This document shows positions 17,152 to 24,729 of a DNA stretch of 64,000 nucleotides, piece after piece; the stretch's first letter is position 1; the number at the start of each line of letters is the position of its first letter. Position numbers and translations under genes: made by a program. The stretch lies in NCBI RefSeq assembly GCF_021352225.1, contig NZ_JAAUVI010000014.1, forward strand, positions 39,595-103,594. The letters run 5' to 3'. This DNA is from Methylobacterium sp. C25 (GTDB taxonomy: Bacteria; Pseudomonadota; Alphaproteobacteria; Rhizobiales; Beijerinckiaceae). A model generated the notes under the pieces. That model was not told the origin of the DNA and did not search any database. It worked only from the letters and a program-made list of their open reading frames with translations.

Positions 17152-17214
17152 CGGTTCTTGCTCCCGTATCCGCATGTCCCGCGCGCCGCCGTCCGAGTTC
17201 GGTCGCAAGAACCG
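17152..17214. promoter_or_regulatory. Pair of inverted 10-bp sites in divergent promoter region
   Basis: CGGTTCTTGC at 17152-17161 and its exact reverse complement GCAAGAACCG at 17205-17214 lie between the divergently transcribed DUF3617 operon and the SnoaL-like gene. The centres are 53 bp apart, close to five helical turns. Read outward, each transcription unit has the same GCAAGAACCG element facing it. This fits a shared regulator, possibly Ada or an activator; identity is unknown. Confidence 0.45.
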
Positions 17215-17309
17215 AGGTGCGGCGGGTTTCGGGATGCCTACCCTCCCGGATGACCCAACGCCCGGTGACGCCGGCTTGGGAGATTTCGCAACCGAGAGAG
17301 GAGCCCCGC

Positions 17310-17765
17310 ATGTCGAAGGAACAGCAGAACAAGGATGTGGTCGGCCGCTGGTTCAAGGAATACTGGGGCAATCCCTGGAACCCCGGCGTGGTCGACGACC
17401 TCGCCGCCCCCGACATCGTGGTCCATTACCCGCTTCACGGCCCGTGGAAGGGCCCGGAGGTCGTCAAACGCAAGATGACCGAGTTCCGCGAGGCATTCCC
17501 CGACCTCAACTTCTGGGGCGTGGGCGACCTGATCGCCGAGGGCGATTTCGTGGTCGGCCGCTGGGACGGCGGCGGCACCCATACCGGCCCTGCCTTCGAT
17601 GACATCGCGCTCGGCTCGCTTCCCGCGAATTCCGGGAAAAGCATGCGCTTCACCGGCACCACCGTGTTCCGGCTGCAGGACGGCAAGATCGTCGAGGAGA
17701 TCGGCGAGGAAGGAGCCCTCACGGCCCTTCAGGGCCTGGGCATCGTTCCGAAGAAGGCCGCTTGA
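17310..17765 (+). CDS. SnoaL-like polyketide-cyclase/ester-cyclase family protein
   Basis: 151 residues from the ATG at 17310, preceded by GAGAGAGGAG. The cone-shaped NTF2/SnoaL fold is shown by RWFKEYWGNPWNPGVVDDL, then PDIVVHYPLHGPWKGPE, REAFPDLNFWGVGDLIAEGD and WDGGGTHTG. Members of this family are often induced under stress; no catalytic activity can be assigned. It is transcribed away from the DUF3617-alkA-ada operon and shares its promoter region, so co-regulation with DNA repair is possible. Confidence 0.8.
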   Translation: MSKEQQNKDVVGRWFKEYWGNPWNPGVVDDLAAPDIVVHYPLHGPWKGPEVVKRKMTEFREAFPDLNFWGVGDLIAEGDFVVGRWDGGGTHTGPAFDDIALGSLPANSGKSMRFTGTTVFRLQDGKIVEEIGEEGALTALQGLGIVPKKAA

Positions 17766-17768
17766 AGC

Positions 17769-18062
17769 ATGGCCGGCATCGGGAGACCTTTCCGATGCCG
17801 ATTCTCGGTCCGCGGCATGCGGATGAGGGGCGGAATGAGGGGGCGCGACGCGAAGTCGGCTGGTGTGGGCTGGAGGTCCGACCTGCTCCCGTCGCCCGCG
17901 GGCCCCGATCCGGACAGGAGGGCCGTCCGGGCCGCGCTTGACGGCCTAGTCGCCGCGGGATGTGCCGAGTGGCGCTCGCTGGCAGGAGGGGCGACCGAGA
18001 TCCGTTTGGCGACGGGGCAGCGCTTTCGGCTGGACGACGACGGGATTACCCGTTCGCATTAA
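17769..18062 (+). CDS. Small hypothetical protein
   Basis: 97 residues; the ATG lies 3 bp after the SnoaL-like stop, so coupling is possible. The N-terminal 25 residues are Arg/Gly-rich and may not be translated. The C-terminal part (RAVRAALDGLVAAGCAEWRSL, then LATGQRFRLDDDGIT) looks like a small winged or strand-helix unit with normal coding composition. I do not recognise a family. The start could instead be one of several in-frame ATGs at 17817-17835. Confidence 0.45.
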   Translation: MAGIGRPFRCRFSVRGMRMRGGMRGRDAKSAGVGWRSDLLPSPAGPDPDRRAVRAALDGLVAAGCAEWRSLAGGATEIRLATGQRFRLDDDGITRSH

Positions 18063-18394
18063 ATATTTGTGGCTGCTTCCGGCCAGCTTCGGCCTAACGT
18101 CCGCTTGAAGATGCTGGCGCTCGAAAGCGGACCGGCAAATGTCCACCCGATTCGGTCGCACAAGCGTGGCCGCGCGGTCCCCGAAAGCAGAAAGAGATTC
18201 TATGTGTGCGCCGGTGACAGGGCACCCGTCTTGGAGCCCGAGATCGGCATCGCTGTTGGACAAGTCTTTATCGTACCAGTGCATTTGGCGGCCTTGGCTG
18301 CCGGAATGCTGGTAGTCTACCTGATCAGGCTGCCGGGGCGGCTGCGGGGTTTGTTCCGGTTCTGGCCGACGGAGTGAGATGTCGACGGTTCGGC
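18063..18394. other. Gene-poor gap; one weak ORF
   Basis: A plus-strand frame at 18069-18377 encodes 102 residues with one hydrophobic stretch (VFIVPVHLAALAAGMLVVYLI) near the C-terminus. It lacks a ribosome-binding site and the N-terminal half looks non-coding. The sequence CTAACGTCCGCTT at 18101 resembles degenerate intergenic sequence that also appears at 7019. I do not call a gene with confidence. Confidence 0.25.
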
Positions 18395-18649
18395 CTAGCC
18401 CGACGCCCAGACAAGTCTCAAATCCTCACCGGGACGCGCGTAAGCCGTCAGAACGATCCCCCCGCCATCCTCGTGAACGAACACCGTCGTGAGAGGAGGA
18501 GAACACCCGCGCGCCTTCTGCCGTGTCTGAGCTTCTTCGACGAGTTGCTGCACGCGGCGCTCGATCTCGGCGCGATCGGCAAATTCGTAACTGGTTTCTC
18601 CCCACTCGATAGGTCCATCGTCGTGAACGTCGAAAATGAAACGGGACAC
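18395..18649 (-). CDS. DUF6894-type small protein, copy 2
   Basis: 84 residues from a GTG. The N-terminus MSRFIFDVHDDGP has the family hallmark, followed by a WG-S-EFAD segment, an amphipathic helix (IERRVQQLVEEAQTRQKA) and a C-terminal strand ending LRLVWASG. The helix-strand order is the same as in the copy at 25601 (both have RxIARG/RQKARG before the last strands), making these two the closest pair by eye. No export signal is present. Confidence 0.7.
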   Translation of the reverse strand: MSRFIFDVHDDGPIEWGETSYEFADRAEIERRVQQLVEEAQTRQKARGCSPPLTTVFVHEDGGGIVLTAYARPGEDLRLVWASG

Positions 18650-18771
18650 GGCGACACCAGAAGGCTCACACAGCGCGATGCGAGCGGCCTCCTCGCCGGT
18701 CGTGGCTGTGGCTAAAGTATACCTTAGGTCGGCCGGGATTGTTCCTAACGCAAAAGTGCCGGGACAGTTTC

Positions 18772-18933
18772 AGACACCAATCCTAACTCGGAAGTGCTCG
18801 ATAAACCGCAGGCCATCCCATAGTTCGACGACGTTGCTGCCGCCGGCGGCTTGAGCCAGGGCCATTGCCTCATCATCATCACGAGCAGTGATTTCGCGAA
18901 CTTCAAGAACCGTCTCGTCAGGTCGCGAACTAC
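18772..18933 (-). pseudogene. Remnant of a small conserved hypothetical protein
   Basis: A minus-strand frame bounded by stops and lacking a start codon reads REITARDDDEAMALAQAAGG then SNVVELWDGLRFIEHF. This matches the C-terminal two-thirds of a roughly 60-residue protein type common in rhizobia and methylobacteria (C/ARDDDEA...ELWDG). The usual N-terminal aromatic strand is missing, so I read it as a truncated gene. The bases between it and 19250 hold nothing recognisable. Confidence 0.4.
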
Positions 18934-19249
18934 GTTCGGTAGCCCGGCGCTTCAGTCAGGGGTTGGGGGCCATCCCACATGAATTCGCTGCTCTCCCATC
19001 AGGCAGGAGCACAGTCGTGTCTCTCAGTCGCCGAAGCCCAAGGTTCCTGTACAGCGATGCGAATAGGCTGCGCCTCCAAAGCAGCGCTAGCAACCCCCGG
19101 TAACGCTCACGTGATCGCAGTGTGATTTCGCCGTTTAGATCGGAAGCCGTCGCACGGGCGGTAAAGGCTTGTGGAGGACTAAAATCTTTTTTGAACATCT
19201 GTTGGCGCGGTCGGTTCTTCCGACATCCCCGAACAAAGGAAAACGCAAT

Positions 19250-19543
19250 ATGCGCCTCACGACAATCGCGCTTGCCTCGACGCTCGCCCTCTCGCTGAGC
19301 GGAGCCGCCTGGGCTCAAGCCTCGGCGGGCAGCAACAACAGCATGGGCAAGACCAATAGCCAGGAAGGCACCGTCAACAATCCCGGTAGCGTGAACGGCA
19401 AGAGCGAGGCCGGCTCGTCCTCGACCGGTTCCATGGAAAAGGGCTCCGGTAAGATGATGAAGGGCGACGCGATGAAGAGCGGAGCCGGCATGCAGAAGGG
19501 CGGCCAGACTGGCGGTCCTGCGGAACCGACCCCCGGCCGCTAA
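19250..19543 (+). CDS. Secreted Gly/Ser/Asn-rich small protein, copy A
   Basis: 97 residues from the ATG at 19250, preceded by AAAGGAAAA. A Sec signal peptide ends ALSLSGAAWA before QASAG. The mature chain is low-complexity and repetitive in type (NSMGKTNSQEGTVNNPGSVN, EKGSGKMMKGDAMK), with no Cys, and is predicted to be disordered. A paralogue with about 85 percent identical residues by eye is at 24036. Function is unknown; composition is like stress-induced or surface-exposed hydrophilic proteins. Confidence 0.75.
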   Translation: MRLTTIALASTLALSLSGAAWAQASAGSNNSMGKTNSQEGTVNNPGSVNGKSEAGSSSTGSMEKGSGKMMKGDAMKSGAGMQKGGQTGGPAEPTPGR

Positions 19544-19563
19544 TCCAAAGCTACGCTAAGGAG

Positions 19564-19586
19564 AACCGGGCTTCGGCCCGGTTTTT
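19564..19586 (+). terminator. Rho-independent terminator after secreted protein A
   Basis: AACCGGGC, loop TTCG, GCCCGGTT, then TTT. The stem is a perfect 8 bp with a stable tetraloop, 20 bp after the stop codon. The same hairpin follows copy B. Confidence 0.9.
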
Positions 19587-19816
19587 CTGTACCTGCCACA
19601 CTTGTGGCGAGACGATGGTTTTTCCCCGGAAGCATGTTTGATTGACGTTTGTTTAGCGCCAGGCCGCCGGGTGAGTTTGCGACCGAATTCCGTATAACCG
19701 CCAAAAACAAACCCACCGCGACGATCCGGCTGGCAGGAGTGTGCATTGGGGGTCCAATGCTCATTGATGTCTAGCGGATCACCGCAGCGAAGGAAGTAGC
19801 AGCCAAGACACAACAA

Positions 19817-20060
19817 AGCCCGCTACGGGAGCGGTCCGCAGCGGGTTCTGAAGTCAGGCGGAGCAGCACGCACACACCCGAGATCCGGCAACCTGGAACC
19901 CTAGCGATTGTTCAGACACAACAAAGGCCGCCCATGTAAGCCAACGGAGCGGCCTTTGAAGCCGGACCCTAAAGGAGAAACGAGCCCAGGCCCGATGAAC
20001 CGAGGGCGCCGCTGAATGTTCAGCGCAAAAAGAAACCCGCCGCGGCAAGCCGGGGCGGGT
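19817..20060. repeat. Cluster of four hairpins in a gene-free gap
   Basis: Between 19700 and 20135 there is no gene. Instead there are four inverted repeats in a row: AGCCCGCT/AGCGGGTT at 19817-19847, a perfect 10-bp CAAAGGCCGC/GCGGCCTTTG at 19922-19958, GCTGAATGTTCAGC at 20011-20024, and ACCCGCC/GGCGGGT at 20035-20060. The first two are each preceded by GACACAACAAA, so they look like diverged copies of one unit. None has a strong T-run. Confidence 0.6.
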
Positions 20061-20135
20061 CGGAGGGGTGAACGCGCTTGGGGGCTGAATACGTTCTGAG
20101 ACGTATACGCGTGAGAACGGCTAAGGTTTCAGCGC

Positions 20136-20480
20136 TCAATCCCTTTTCCGCTTCAAGGCGCTGAGGAAGCGCTTCACGCCTTTTTCATCGCCCCGCTGAC
20201 CCTCCGCGACGGGCGCCTCGACCTGGATAGGGTCGTCAACCGACTGGTCCGCGTCATTCTCTGCGTCAGGTTCACGAGCCAATTCGTGTAGGACTTGCTC
20301 AAGGATAGGTGGCCAGGCCTCGCCGCGGTCGTGAAACAGCCTCGCAGCCTTCGCCAAGGCGTGAACCTGCTCGTCGGTGACCCCGCGTCCCATCATATGG
20401 GCATGCAGGATTGCATTGGAGAGCGAGGTCGTGAGATCCGCGACCTCATCCATTCGGTTTGAGGTTGGCTCGGAGGTCAT
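20136..20480 (-). CDS. Hypothetical acidic protein
   Basis: 114 residues beginning MTSEPTSNRMDEVADLTTSL, helical and acidic, ending in a basic tail GVKRFLSALKRKRD. No signal peptide, membrane segment or recognised domain is present. The region LSNAILHAHMMGRGVTDEQV to LFHDRGEAWPPILEQVLHEL has a regular heptad-like pattern suggesting a helical bundle. Coding composition is good. It is divergent from the small secreted protein at 20532. Confidence 0.55.
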   Translation of the reverse strand: MTSEPTSNRMDEVADLTTSLSNAILHAHMMGRGVTDEQVHALAKAARLFHDRGEAWPPILEQVLHELAREPDAENDADQSVDDPIQVEAPVAEGQRGDEKGVKRFLSALKRKRD

Positions 20481-20531
20481 GGCTGCTTCAAAGATCCCTA
20501 AGACGTTCTTACGCGCCCGCAGGTGATCACT

Positions 20532-20687
20532 ATGGATATGAAACGCTTAACCCTTTGCGCTGTTGCGGCTGTTGGCTGCATCACCGGGCCGGCGCTAGCC
20601 GAATGCAGCGGGCTAGCTGGGCCAGTTACCGAAACATCCGAGAACTCAGCGGCTCATCACTCTGGCAACAGTTTGCTTGAGCTTTGA
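20532..20687 (+). CDS. Small secreted protein, possibly truncated
   Basis: 51 residues, MDMKRLTLCAVAAVGCITG then PALAECSGLAGP: a clear Sec signal peptide with an AxA site, and a very short mature part. Its last 42 bases overlap the 3' end of the convergent DUF1206 gene, so the original C-terminus may have been lost. The ribosome-binding site is weak. I keep it because the signal peptide is well formed. Confidence 0.4.
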   Translation: MDMKRLTLCAVAAVGCITGPALAECSGLAGPVTETSENSAAHHSGNSLLEL

Positions 20688-21500
20688 CGTGGCTTCTTCC
20701 GCATCAGGTGCATCGATGTGGCGATAGCGAGCCTGCACTAGCCCAAACACCCCGAAGGCAAAAAGTCCCGCAGCCGTCACGGCCAGCAGGACCCAGCCGT
20801 AGGGTTGCTCACGCAGCACCTGCAGGGCACCGGCAAGGCCTTTCACTTCAGCAGAGCTGCTATGCACAGCGGCAAGGATCAGAAAGGCGCCGACCAAGCC
20901 AAAGACCACACCACGAGCAGCAAACCCCAGCCGGCCCACAGCTACAGCCCACCTACGAACTTCCGCGGGCAAAGAAAGCCTCTCGAGCACATCACCCTTC
21001 CAGCCCTTGCGGAGGAAAGCCACGCCGACACCAATGACGACCAAGCCAATCAGTCCGGTCAGCCACTGCCCAAGGGGTTTGCTCAATAGCCACGCCGTCC
21101 AATCTTGGATCGCGTTATCATCGCCGCTCTCGCCTCGTTTGCCGAGTGCGAGCTGAGCTGCCGTTAGAGCCAAGCCGCCATAGACGATGCCGCCCATGAT
21201 ATGACCCGCGCGTTGTGCCAAAGCCGTGGCCGAGCTTCCACAACGATCGGCATCCGTGGCGCCTTCAATAATGCGCCAGAGGGCAAAGCCGACAAGGCCA
21301 ACTGCGATGAGCCCAAGCCAGAGACGTCCATAGGGCTGATCGAGAAGGGCAGCCAACGCACTCTTGTTGCCGCCCGCCTGCCCACCTGCTCCGACCGCTG
21401 CGAGAACGGCTAAGCCGCCGACGAGGCAATAGACGACACCTCGCGCTCCGTAGCCAGCGCGTGCCAGCATCTCGAGGGTGCGTCGCTCAAGACGGAACAT
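20646..21500 (-). CDS. DUF1206 membrane protein
   Basis: 284 residues from the ATG at 21500. Six transmembrane helices are arranged as three repeats of two, each starting with an RxGYGARGVVYxxVG-like motif: ARAGYGARGVVYCLVGGLAV, then AQRAGHIMGGIVYGGLAL, then GRLGFAARGVVFGLVGAFL. Each is followed by a QPYGR/W-type motif (LDQPYGRLWLGLIA, LREQPYGWVLLAV), the family hallmark. It is an inner-membrane protein of unknown function, often found in stress or osmotic contexts. The frame upstream of 21500 is open but unsupported. Confidence 0.85.
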   Translation of the reverse strand: MFRLERRTLEMLARAGYGARGVVYCLVGGLAVLAAVGAGGQAGGNKSALAALLDQPYGRLWLGLIAVGLVGFALWRIIEGATDADRCGSSATALAQRAGHIMGGIVYGGLALTAAQLALGKRGESGDDNAIQDWTAWLLSKPLGQWLTGLIGLVVIGVGVAFLRKGWKGDVLERLSLPAEVRRWAVAVGRLGFAARGVVFGLVGAFLILAAVHSSSAEVKGLAGALQVLREQPYGWVLLAVTAAGLFAFGVFGLVQARYRHIDAPDAEEATSKLKQTVARVMSR

Positions 21501-21541
21501 GGCAGTACTCGGAACCGATAGCCTGACGCCAATGAGAACGA

Positions 21542-21745
21542 CTAGCCGCGAGGGACGTTCCGGCACCGCGTTGGGCCCAACCTTGGCCCGGCGCTGTCCT
21601 GATCGCTGAGGCTCCGCCCGAGTGCTCGTACACGCTCGGGCGATAGCCCACTCTGGCCGAGGACCAGCACCGCCATGGTCTGCACGAGCACGCGCTGAGC
21701 CGACGCCTCGGCAAACCGCTCCACTGTTTCCTGATTGATTCCCAT
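21542..21745 (-). CDS. Small hypothetical protein
   Basis: 67 residues from the ATG at 21745, beginning MGINQETVERFAEASAQRVL then VQTMAVLVLGQSGLSPERVR. The N-terminal helix and a weak hydrophobic stretch give a coding-like pattern; the tail is Arg/Pro-rich. AGGTGG upstream could serve as ribosome-binding site. It lies 41 bp upstream of the DUF1206 gene on the same strand and may be its operon partner. No family is recognised. Confidence 0.5.
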   Translation of the reverse strand: MGINQETVERFAEASAQRVLVQTMAVLVLGQSGLSPERVRALGRSLSDQDSAGPRLGPTRCRNVPRG

Positions 21746-22290
21746 CAGCACCACCTACCCTTGGGCGTGGCCATGCCCGATCCAGCCTCACCCTGGCAAC
21801 CGCCCCGGATCATCCGGGCTTTTCGTCCGTTGCTCACCGGCCCTCGAAGAGTCAGGATTGCCACGATGCCGAACCGCTTGGCCCAGACCGAATCGACGCT
21901 CGCCACCCCCGACCGCCTGTGGCGGCCCGAGATCAAGCGGCACTTTGGACCCGATGGCGTGCTGCTCCACGGTTTCGGTCATGACGCAAATGGGTCGTAA
22001 GGCACGGAACTTCGATCGACGCACGAGGCCCGCCAGCGCGCGATCGTCGAATGGCGGCACGAGCGACGTTCTTAGTCGTGCGTCTTCGTCTCGGCCCTAC
22101 CGACTATTTAGGGCGACGAGCGACCTGTCACCGTTGATGGGAATAGCTTCAGGAATCGAGAACTTGCAATCCTCACACTCGCGTAGGGAATGGCCGGATG
22201 GTTGTGAAAAGTATTTTTTCGGCGCATGGGCTTTTCATGGGGAAGTGCAAGCTCATCTGAGCTTCTAGTTAAACTGACGGACAGTCTAAA
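21746..22290. other. Gap before mucR-like gene; no supported gene
   Basis: Several overlapping short frames run on both strands (for example 21866-22000 plus, starting MPNRLAQTESTLATPDRLW), but none has a good ribosome-binding site or recognised motif. The last 80 bases become AT-rich (AAAGTATTTTTTCGGCG), consistent with the promoter region of the MucR-like gene. Confidence 0.4.
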
Positions 22291-22785
22291 ATGACAGACA
22301 TTACGACCGCACAGGCCACTGACGCTGTTTCGCTCGCGGCCAACATCGTTGCGGCATACATTTCGAACAACTCGCTTCCGGCTGGCGATCTGCCCGCGAT
22401 GCTCGTGAACGTACACCGGGCAGTGGCTGCAGCGGCAGGGAGCGGCGCGACTGACTCTGTGGCCGCGGCACAGCCGGACGAGGTCGAGAAGCCGTCTTCG
22501 GCTCAGGTCCGCAAGTCGATCACGCCCGACGCGATCATCAGCTTCATTGACGGCAAGGCCTACAAGACCATGAAGCGCCATCTCGGCACGCACGGGCTCG
22601 ATCCGCATTCCTACCGCCAGCGCTACGGCCTGCCGAGCGACTATCCGATGGTCGCCCCGAATTATGCCGCCCAGCGCTCCGCGCTCGCCAAGTCGATCGG
22701 CCTCGGCCGTCCGGGCGGCCGTCTTCCGGAGGAAGAAGCTGTTGCCGAGGAGCCCAAGGGGCGCGGTCGGCGTAAAGCTGCTTGA
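22291..22785 (+). CDS. Ros/MucR-family regulator lacking the zinc-finger cysteine
   Basis: 164 residues. The N-terminal about 60 residues match the MucR dimerisation region (ATDAVSLAANIVAAYISNN, then LPAMLVNVHRAVA). The DNA-binding domain runs from IDGKAYKTMKRHLGTHGLDP through YRQRYGLPSDYPMVAPNYA. In canonical members the first zinc ligand is a Cys in V/I-C-LEDGK; here Ser84 stands in that place (ISFIDGK), while the Asp and two His remain. A few rhizobial homologues also lack the Cys yet bind DNA without zinc. A basic tail GRGRRKAA ends the protein. It is likely a chromatin-like or exopolysaccharide regulator. Confidence 0.88.
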   Translation: MTDITTAQATDAVSLAANIVAAYISNNSLPAGDLPAMLVNVHRAVAAAAGSGATDSVAAAQPDEVEKPSSAQVRKSITPDAIISFIDGKAYKTMKRHLGTHGLDPHSYRQRYGLPSDYPMVAPNYAAQRSALAKSIGLGRPGGRLPEEEAVAEEPKGRGRRKAA

Positions 22786-23049
22786 GGCAAATCTAGAAGG
22801 TCGCCCCGGCTGGGCGGACCAGGCTGGCCAATCTTCGCTCGCAGCGAGCTAAAGCGACGCTGTCCTGCGGTAGGCGGCAAGCCAGCGTCGGCGAATGGCG
22901 TCCCGAGATCTCGACAGTATCTCCGCGATGCTATCGACGCCCTCCGCCACCTCAGCCGAAGTGCTTTGTCTCGGGCAAGCCGATCACGTAGGGAGCGCGG
23001 CAGCCCTGTTTCTGGCCATGCGATCGACGGTCAAGCTGTTCGCCGGCCA

Positions 23050-23283
23050 TCAATCCCAATGCTGGCTGTCGAGTGAGCAGGCACCCTGCATGTGAGCCTC
23101 GATCGCAGTCATCACCGCGTCGAGCGTGAGGTGTCGATGCGAGATGCCCTCCAGTTTGCTGGTTGGCTCAGGCTCGATCTCAAACCCGCTTTCGCGCTTC
23201 ACGCTCCCGAGGTTTCGGCCAAGCCGGTCCTTGAGGCTCCAGGCATTTCCCTGGGATCCGATCGGCGTGAGAACCACGTCCAT
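23050..23283 (-). CDS. Small hypothetical protein
   Basis: 77 residues from an ATG with GGAG upstream. It begins MDVVLTPIGSQGNAWSLKDR, continues LGRNLGSVKRESGFEIEPE and has the helix LTLDAVMTAIEAHMQGAC near the end. The alternation of a compact beta region and one helix is coding-like and resembles short unannotated proteins of methylobacteria that carry a ...TLDAAMAAI... helix. No function can be assigned. The stretch 22786-23049 holds only a startless minus frame (EVAEGVDSIAEILSRSRDAI). Confidence 0.6.
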   Translation of the reverse strand: MDVVLTPIGSQGNAWSLKDRLGRNLGSVKRESGFEIEPEPTSKLEGISHRHLTLDAVMTAIEAHMQGACSLDSQHWD

Positions 23284-23629
23284 AATTTGGGGTGCTCCAA
23301 CGCAAGATTAAGTCATTTGTCCTGCGTTCAAAACGATGCCTAATTTCCGGCAAGCCGGACAGTCTGCTTGTGAACAAGCCTGCTTGTTCGCGGGTCCACG
23401 AGCATGGGACCGCGTTCTCTTCCGCCGCCTTACCGTCCGTCTCGCGCTCAGAGGTAGACCGGCTTGATCGCGGCATAGGATTAGGCGACCGGCCGACGGA
23501 TGACCTAGAGCGGCACATTGGCGCCCCAATCGCGGCCCCGCCGCCCGATCTGATCGCGGGCTGGCGAGGCGCGTCCGATGTTCGCAGCGGACCGGGGCAA
23601 TGATGATCCGCTACGGCGCTACGCGCGTC
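23284..23629. other. Gap with no supported gene
   Basis: Short frames on both strands lack start signals and motifs. A small palindrome GCTTGTGAACAAGC lies at about 23368-23381, followed closely by GCTTGTTC. Nothing else is recognised. Confidence 0.35.
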
Positions 23630-23950
23630 CTATAGTTGCTCCGACAGGTTGGCGTTCGCCGCTACGAGCGGTCCGTCGTCGAGGTCGTTCGGCGGGTCGC
23701 CGGGCGCCTCCTCACCTTCCGGCCTGGGCTGATCATCGACCGGTTCGCGGCCTTTGTCGGCCGGCTCCTGGATCGGCTCTTTATTGTCGGTACCGTCGGG
23801 AAGATTGAACATCAGGCTCTCCGGTTCGTAGGACAACTCCGCGCGAGCCGAAAATGTGCCGTCGCTTGTCAGGGTATGGACGCCCTCATGGCCCGCCGCG
23901 ACAAAGCCGCCGGCATCGAGGTCGTGAAGGTCGAGGTGCAGGCGCTGACA
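23630..23950 (-). pseudogene. Possible truncated acidic protein
   Basis: The minus frame reads HTLTSDGTFSARAELSYEPE, then SLMFNLPDGTDNKEPIQEPA and a Pro/Asp/Glu-rich tail ending ANANLSEQL. It looks coding, but its upstream part runs into duplicated copy B at 23957, and no proper start is found before that. I suggest the duplication cut off the 5' end. The plus-strand frame over the same bases is its shadow. Confidence 0.35.
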
Positions 23951-24035
23951 CGAACGTTGGAGGGCTCGGAATCTTTTTGAACATCTGTTGGCGCAGTCGG
24001 TTCTCCCGACATCCCCGAACAATGGAGAACGCAAT

Positions 24036-24329
24036 ATGCGCCTCACGACAATCGCGCTTGCTTCGACGCTTGCTCTTTCACTGACTGGATCTGCCTGGGC
24101 TCAAGCCTCGGCTGGCAGCAACAACGGCATGGGCAAGACCAACAGCCAGGAAGGCACCGTCAACAATCCCGGCAGCGTAAACGGCAAAAGCGAAGTCGGA
24201 TCGTCCTCGACCGGCTCCATGGAAAAGGGCTCCGGCAAGATGATGAAAGGCGACGCGATGGAGAAGGGCGGCGCCATGAGGAAGACAGGTCAGGAGCCTT
24301 CGCCGGCCAACCCGACCCCGAACCGCTGA
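24036..24329 (+). CDS. Secreted Gly/Ser/Asn-rich small protein, copy B
   Basis: 97 residues from the ATG at 24036, preceded by AATGGAGAA. The signal peptide (LASTLALSLTGSAWA) and the mature N-terminal two-thirds (GMGKTNSQEGTVNNPGSVNG, EKGSGKMMKGDAM) are nearly identical to the product of 19250, while the C-terminal 25 residues differ (KGGAMRKTGQEPSPANPTPN). Equal length and retained frame in both copies argue that both are under selection. Function is unknown. Confidence 0.75.
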   Translation: MRLTTIALASTLALSLTGSAWAQASAGSNNGMGKTNSQEGTVNNPGSVNGKSEVGSSSTGSMEKGSGKMMKGDAMEKGGAMRKTGQEPSPANPTPNR

Positions 24330-24349
24330 CAGCGACCTGCGCTTAAGAG

Positions 24350-24372
24350 AACCGGGCTTCGGCCCGGTTTTT
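24350..24372 (+). terminator. Rho-independent terminator after secreted protein B
   Basis: AACCGGGC-TTCG-GCCCGGTT followed by TTT, identical in stem and loop to the terminator of copy A. Confidence 0.9.
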
Positions 24373-24516
24373 CTTTGCCTGCCACACTCATGGCGAAACG
24401 ATGGCTTTTGCCCGGAAGCATGATTGAGTGACGTTTGTTTAGCGTCAACGCCTGGGTGAGTTTGCTACCTAATTCCGCAAAGCAAACTCGGCCGACCGGA
24501 GAGCAAGCTGGTTGCG

Positions 24517-24729
24517 CTAAATCGAGAGCCGAAGAAGTTTTGTATTCCTGTCATCTCGAACAACGATCGTCCAACCTTCGGCTTCGCCCAACTTCAAGGT
24601 CTCTCTTAGCTCCTCAAGCCCGAGCTCTGCCTGTTCTACTATTTCAGAAATGTTATCAGCTTCGACGCCACACTCATCTCGAATGACTTCGCCGTCCTTT
24701 TCTGCGTCAAAGTAATATCGCGATGTCAC
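24517..24729 (-). CDS. DUF6894-type small protein, copy 3
   Basis: 70 residues from a GTG. It begins MTSRYYFDAEKDGEVIRDEC, the family's N-terminal signature, followed by an acidic helix (ISEIVEQAELGLEELRETL) and a strand with VVRDDRNTKLLRLS. It is shorter than the other copies because the C-terminal strand after the VVRD motif is reduced. GC content is lower than in the neighbours. Confidence 0.7.
   Translation of the reverse strand: MTSRYYFDAEKDGEVIRDECGVEADNISEIVEQAELGLEELRETLKLGEAEGWTIVVRDDRNTKLLRLSI

Larger units (their letters stand above)
19173..19700 (+). repeat. Segmental duplication, copy A
   Basis: About 500 bp containing a secreted-protein gene, its leader (TTTTTTGAACATCTGTTGGC) and its terminator, followed by a tail through CGGAAGCATG and GACGTTTGTTTAGCG. 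The same order and near-identical sequence recurs at 23957-24480. The two copies are direct repeats about 4.8 kb apart. Confidence 0.85.
23957..24480 (+). repeat. Segmental duplication, copy B
   Basis: Second copy of the segment at 19173-19700: same leader (TTTTTGAACATCTGTTGGC), same coding order, same terminator and a matching tail through GACGTTTGTTTAGCGTC. Differences are scattered substitutions and small indels, with the coding part best conserved. Confidence 0.85.

Noticed and set aside
22895..23095. 66-residue plus-strand ORF after the mucR-like gene
   Set aside because: No ribosome-binding site or motif; an equally plausible startless frame lies on the other strand.
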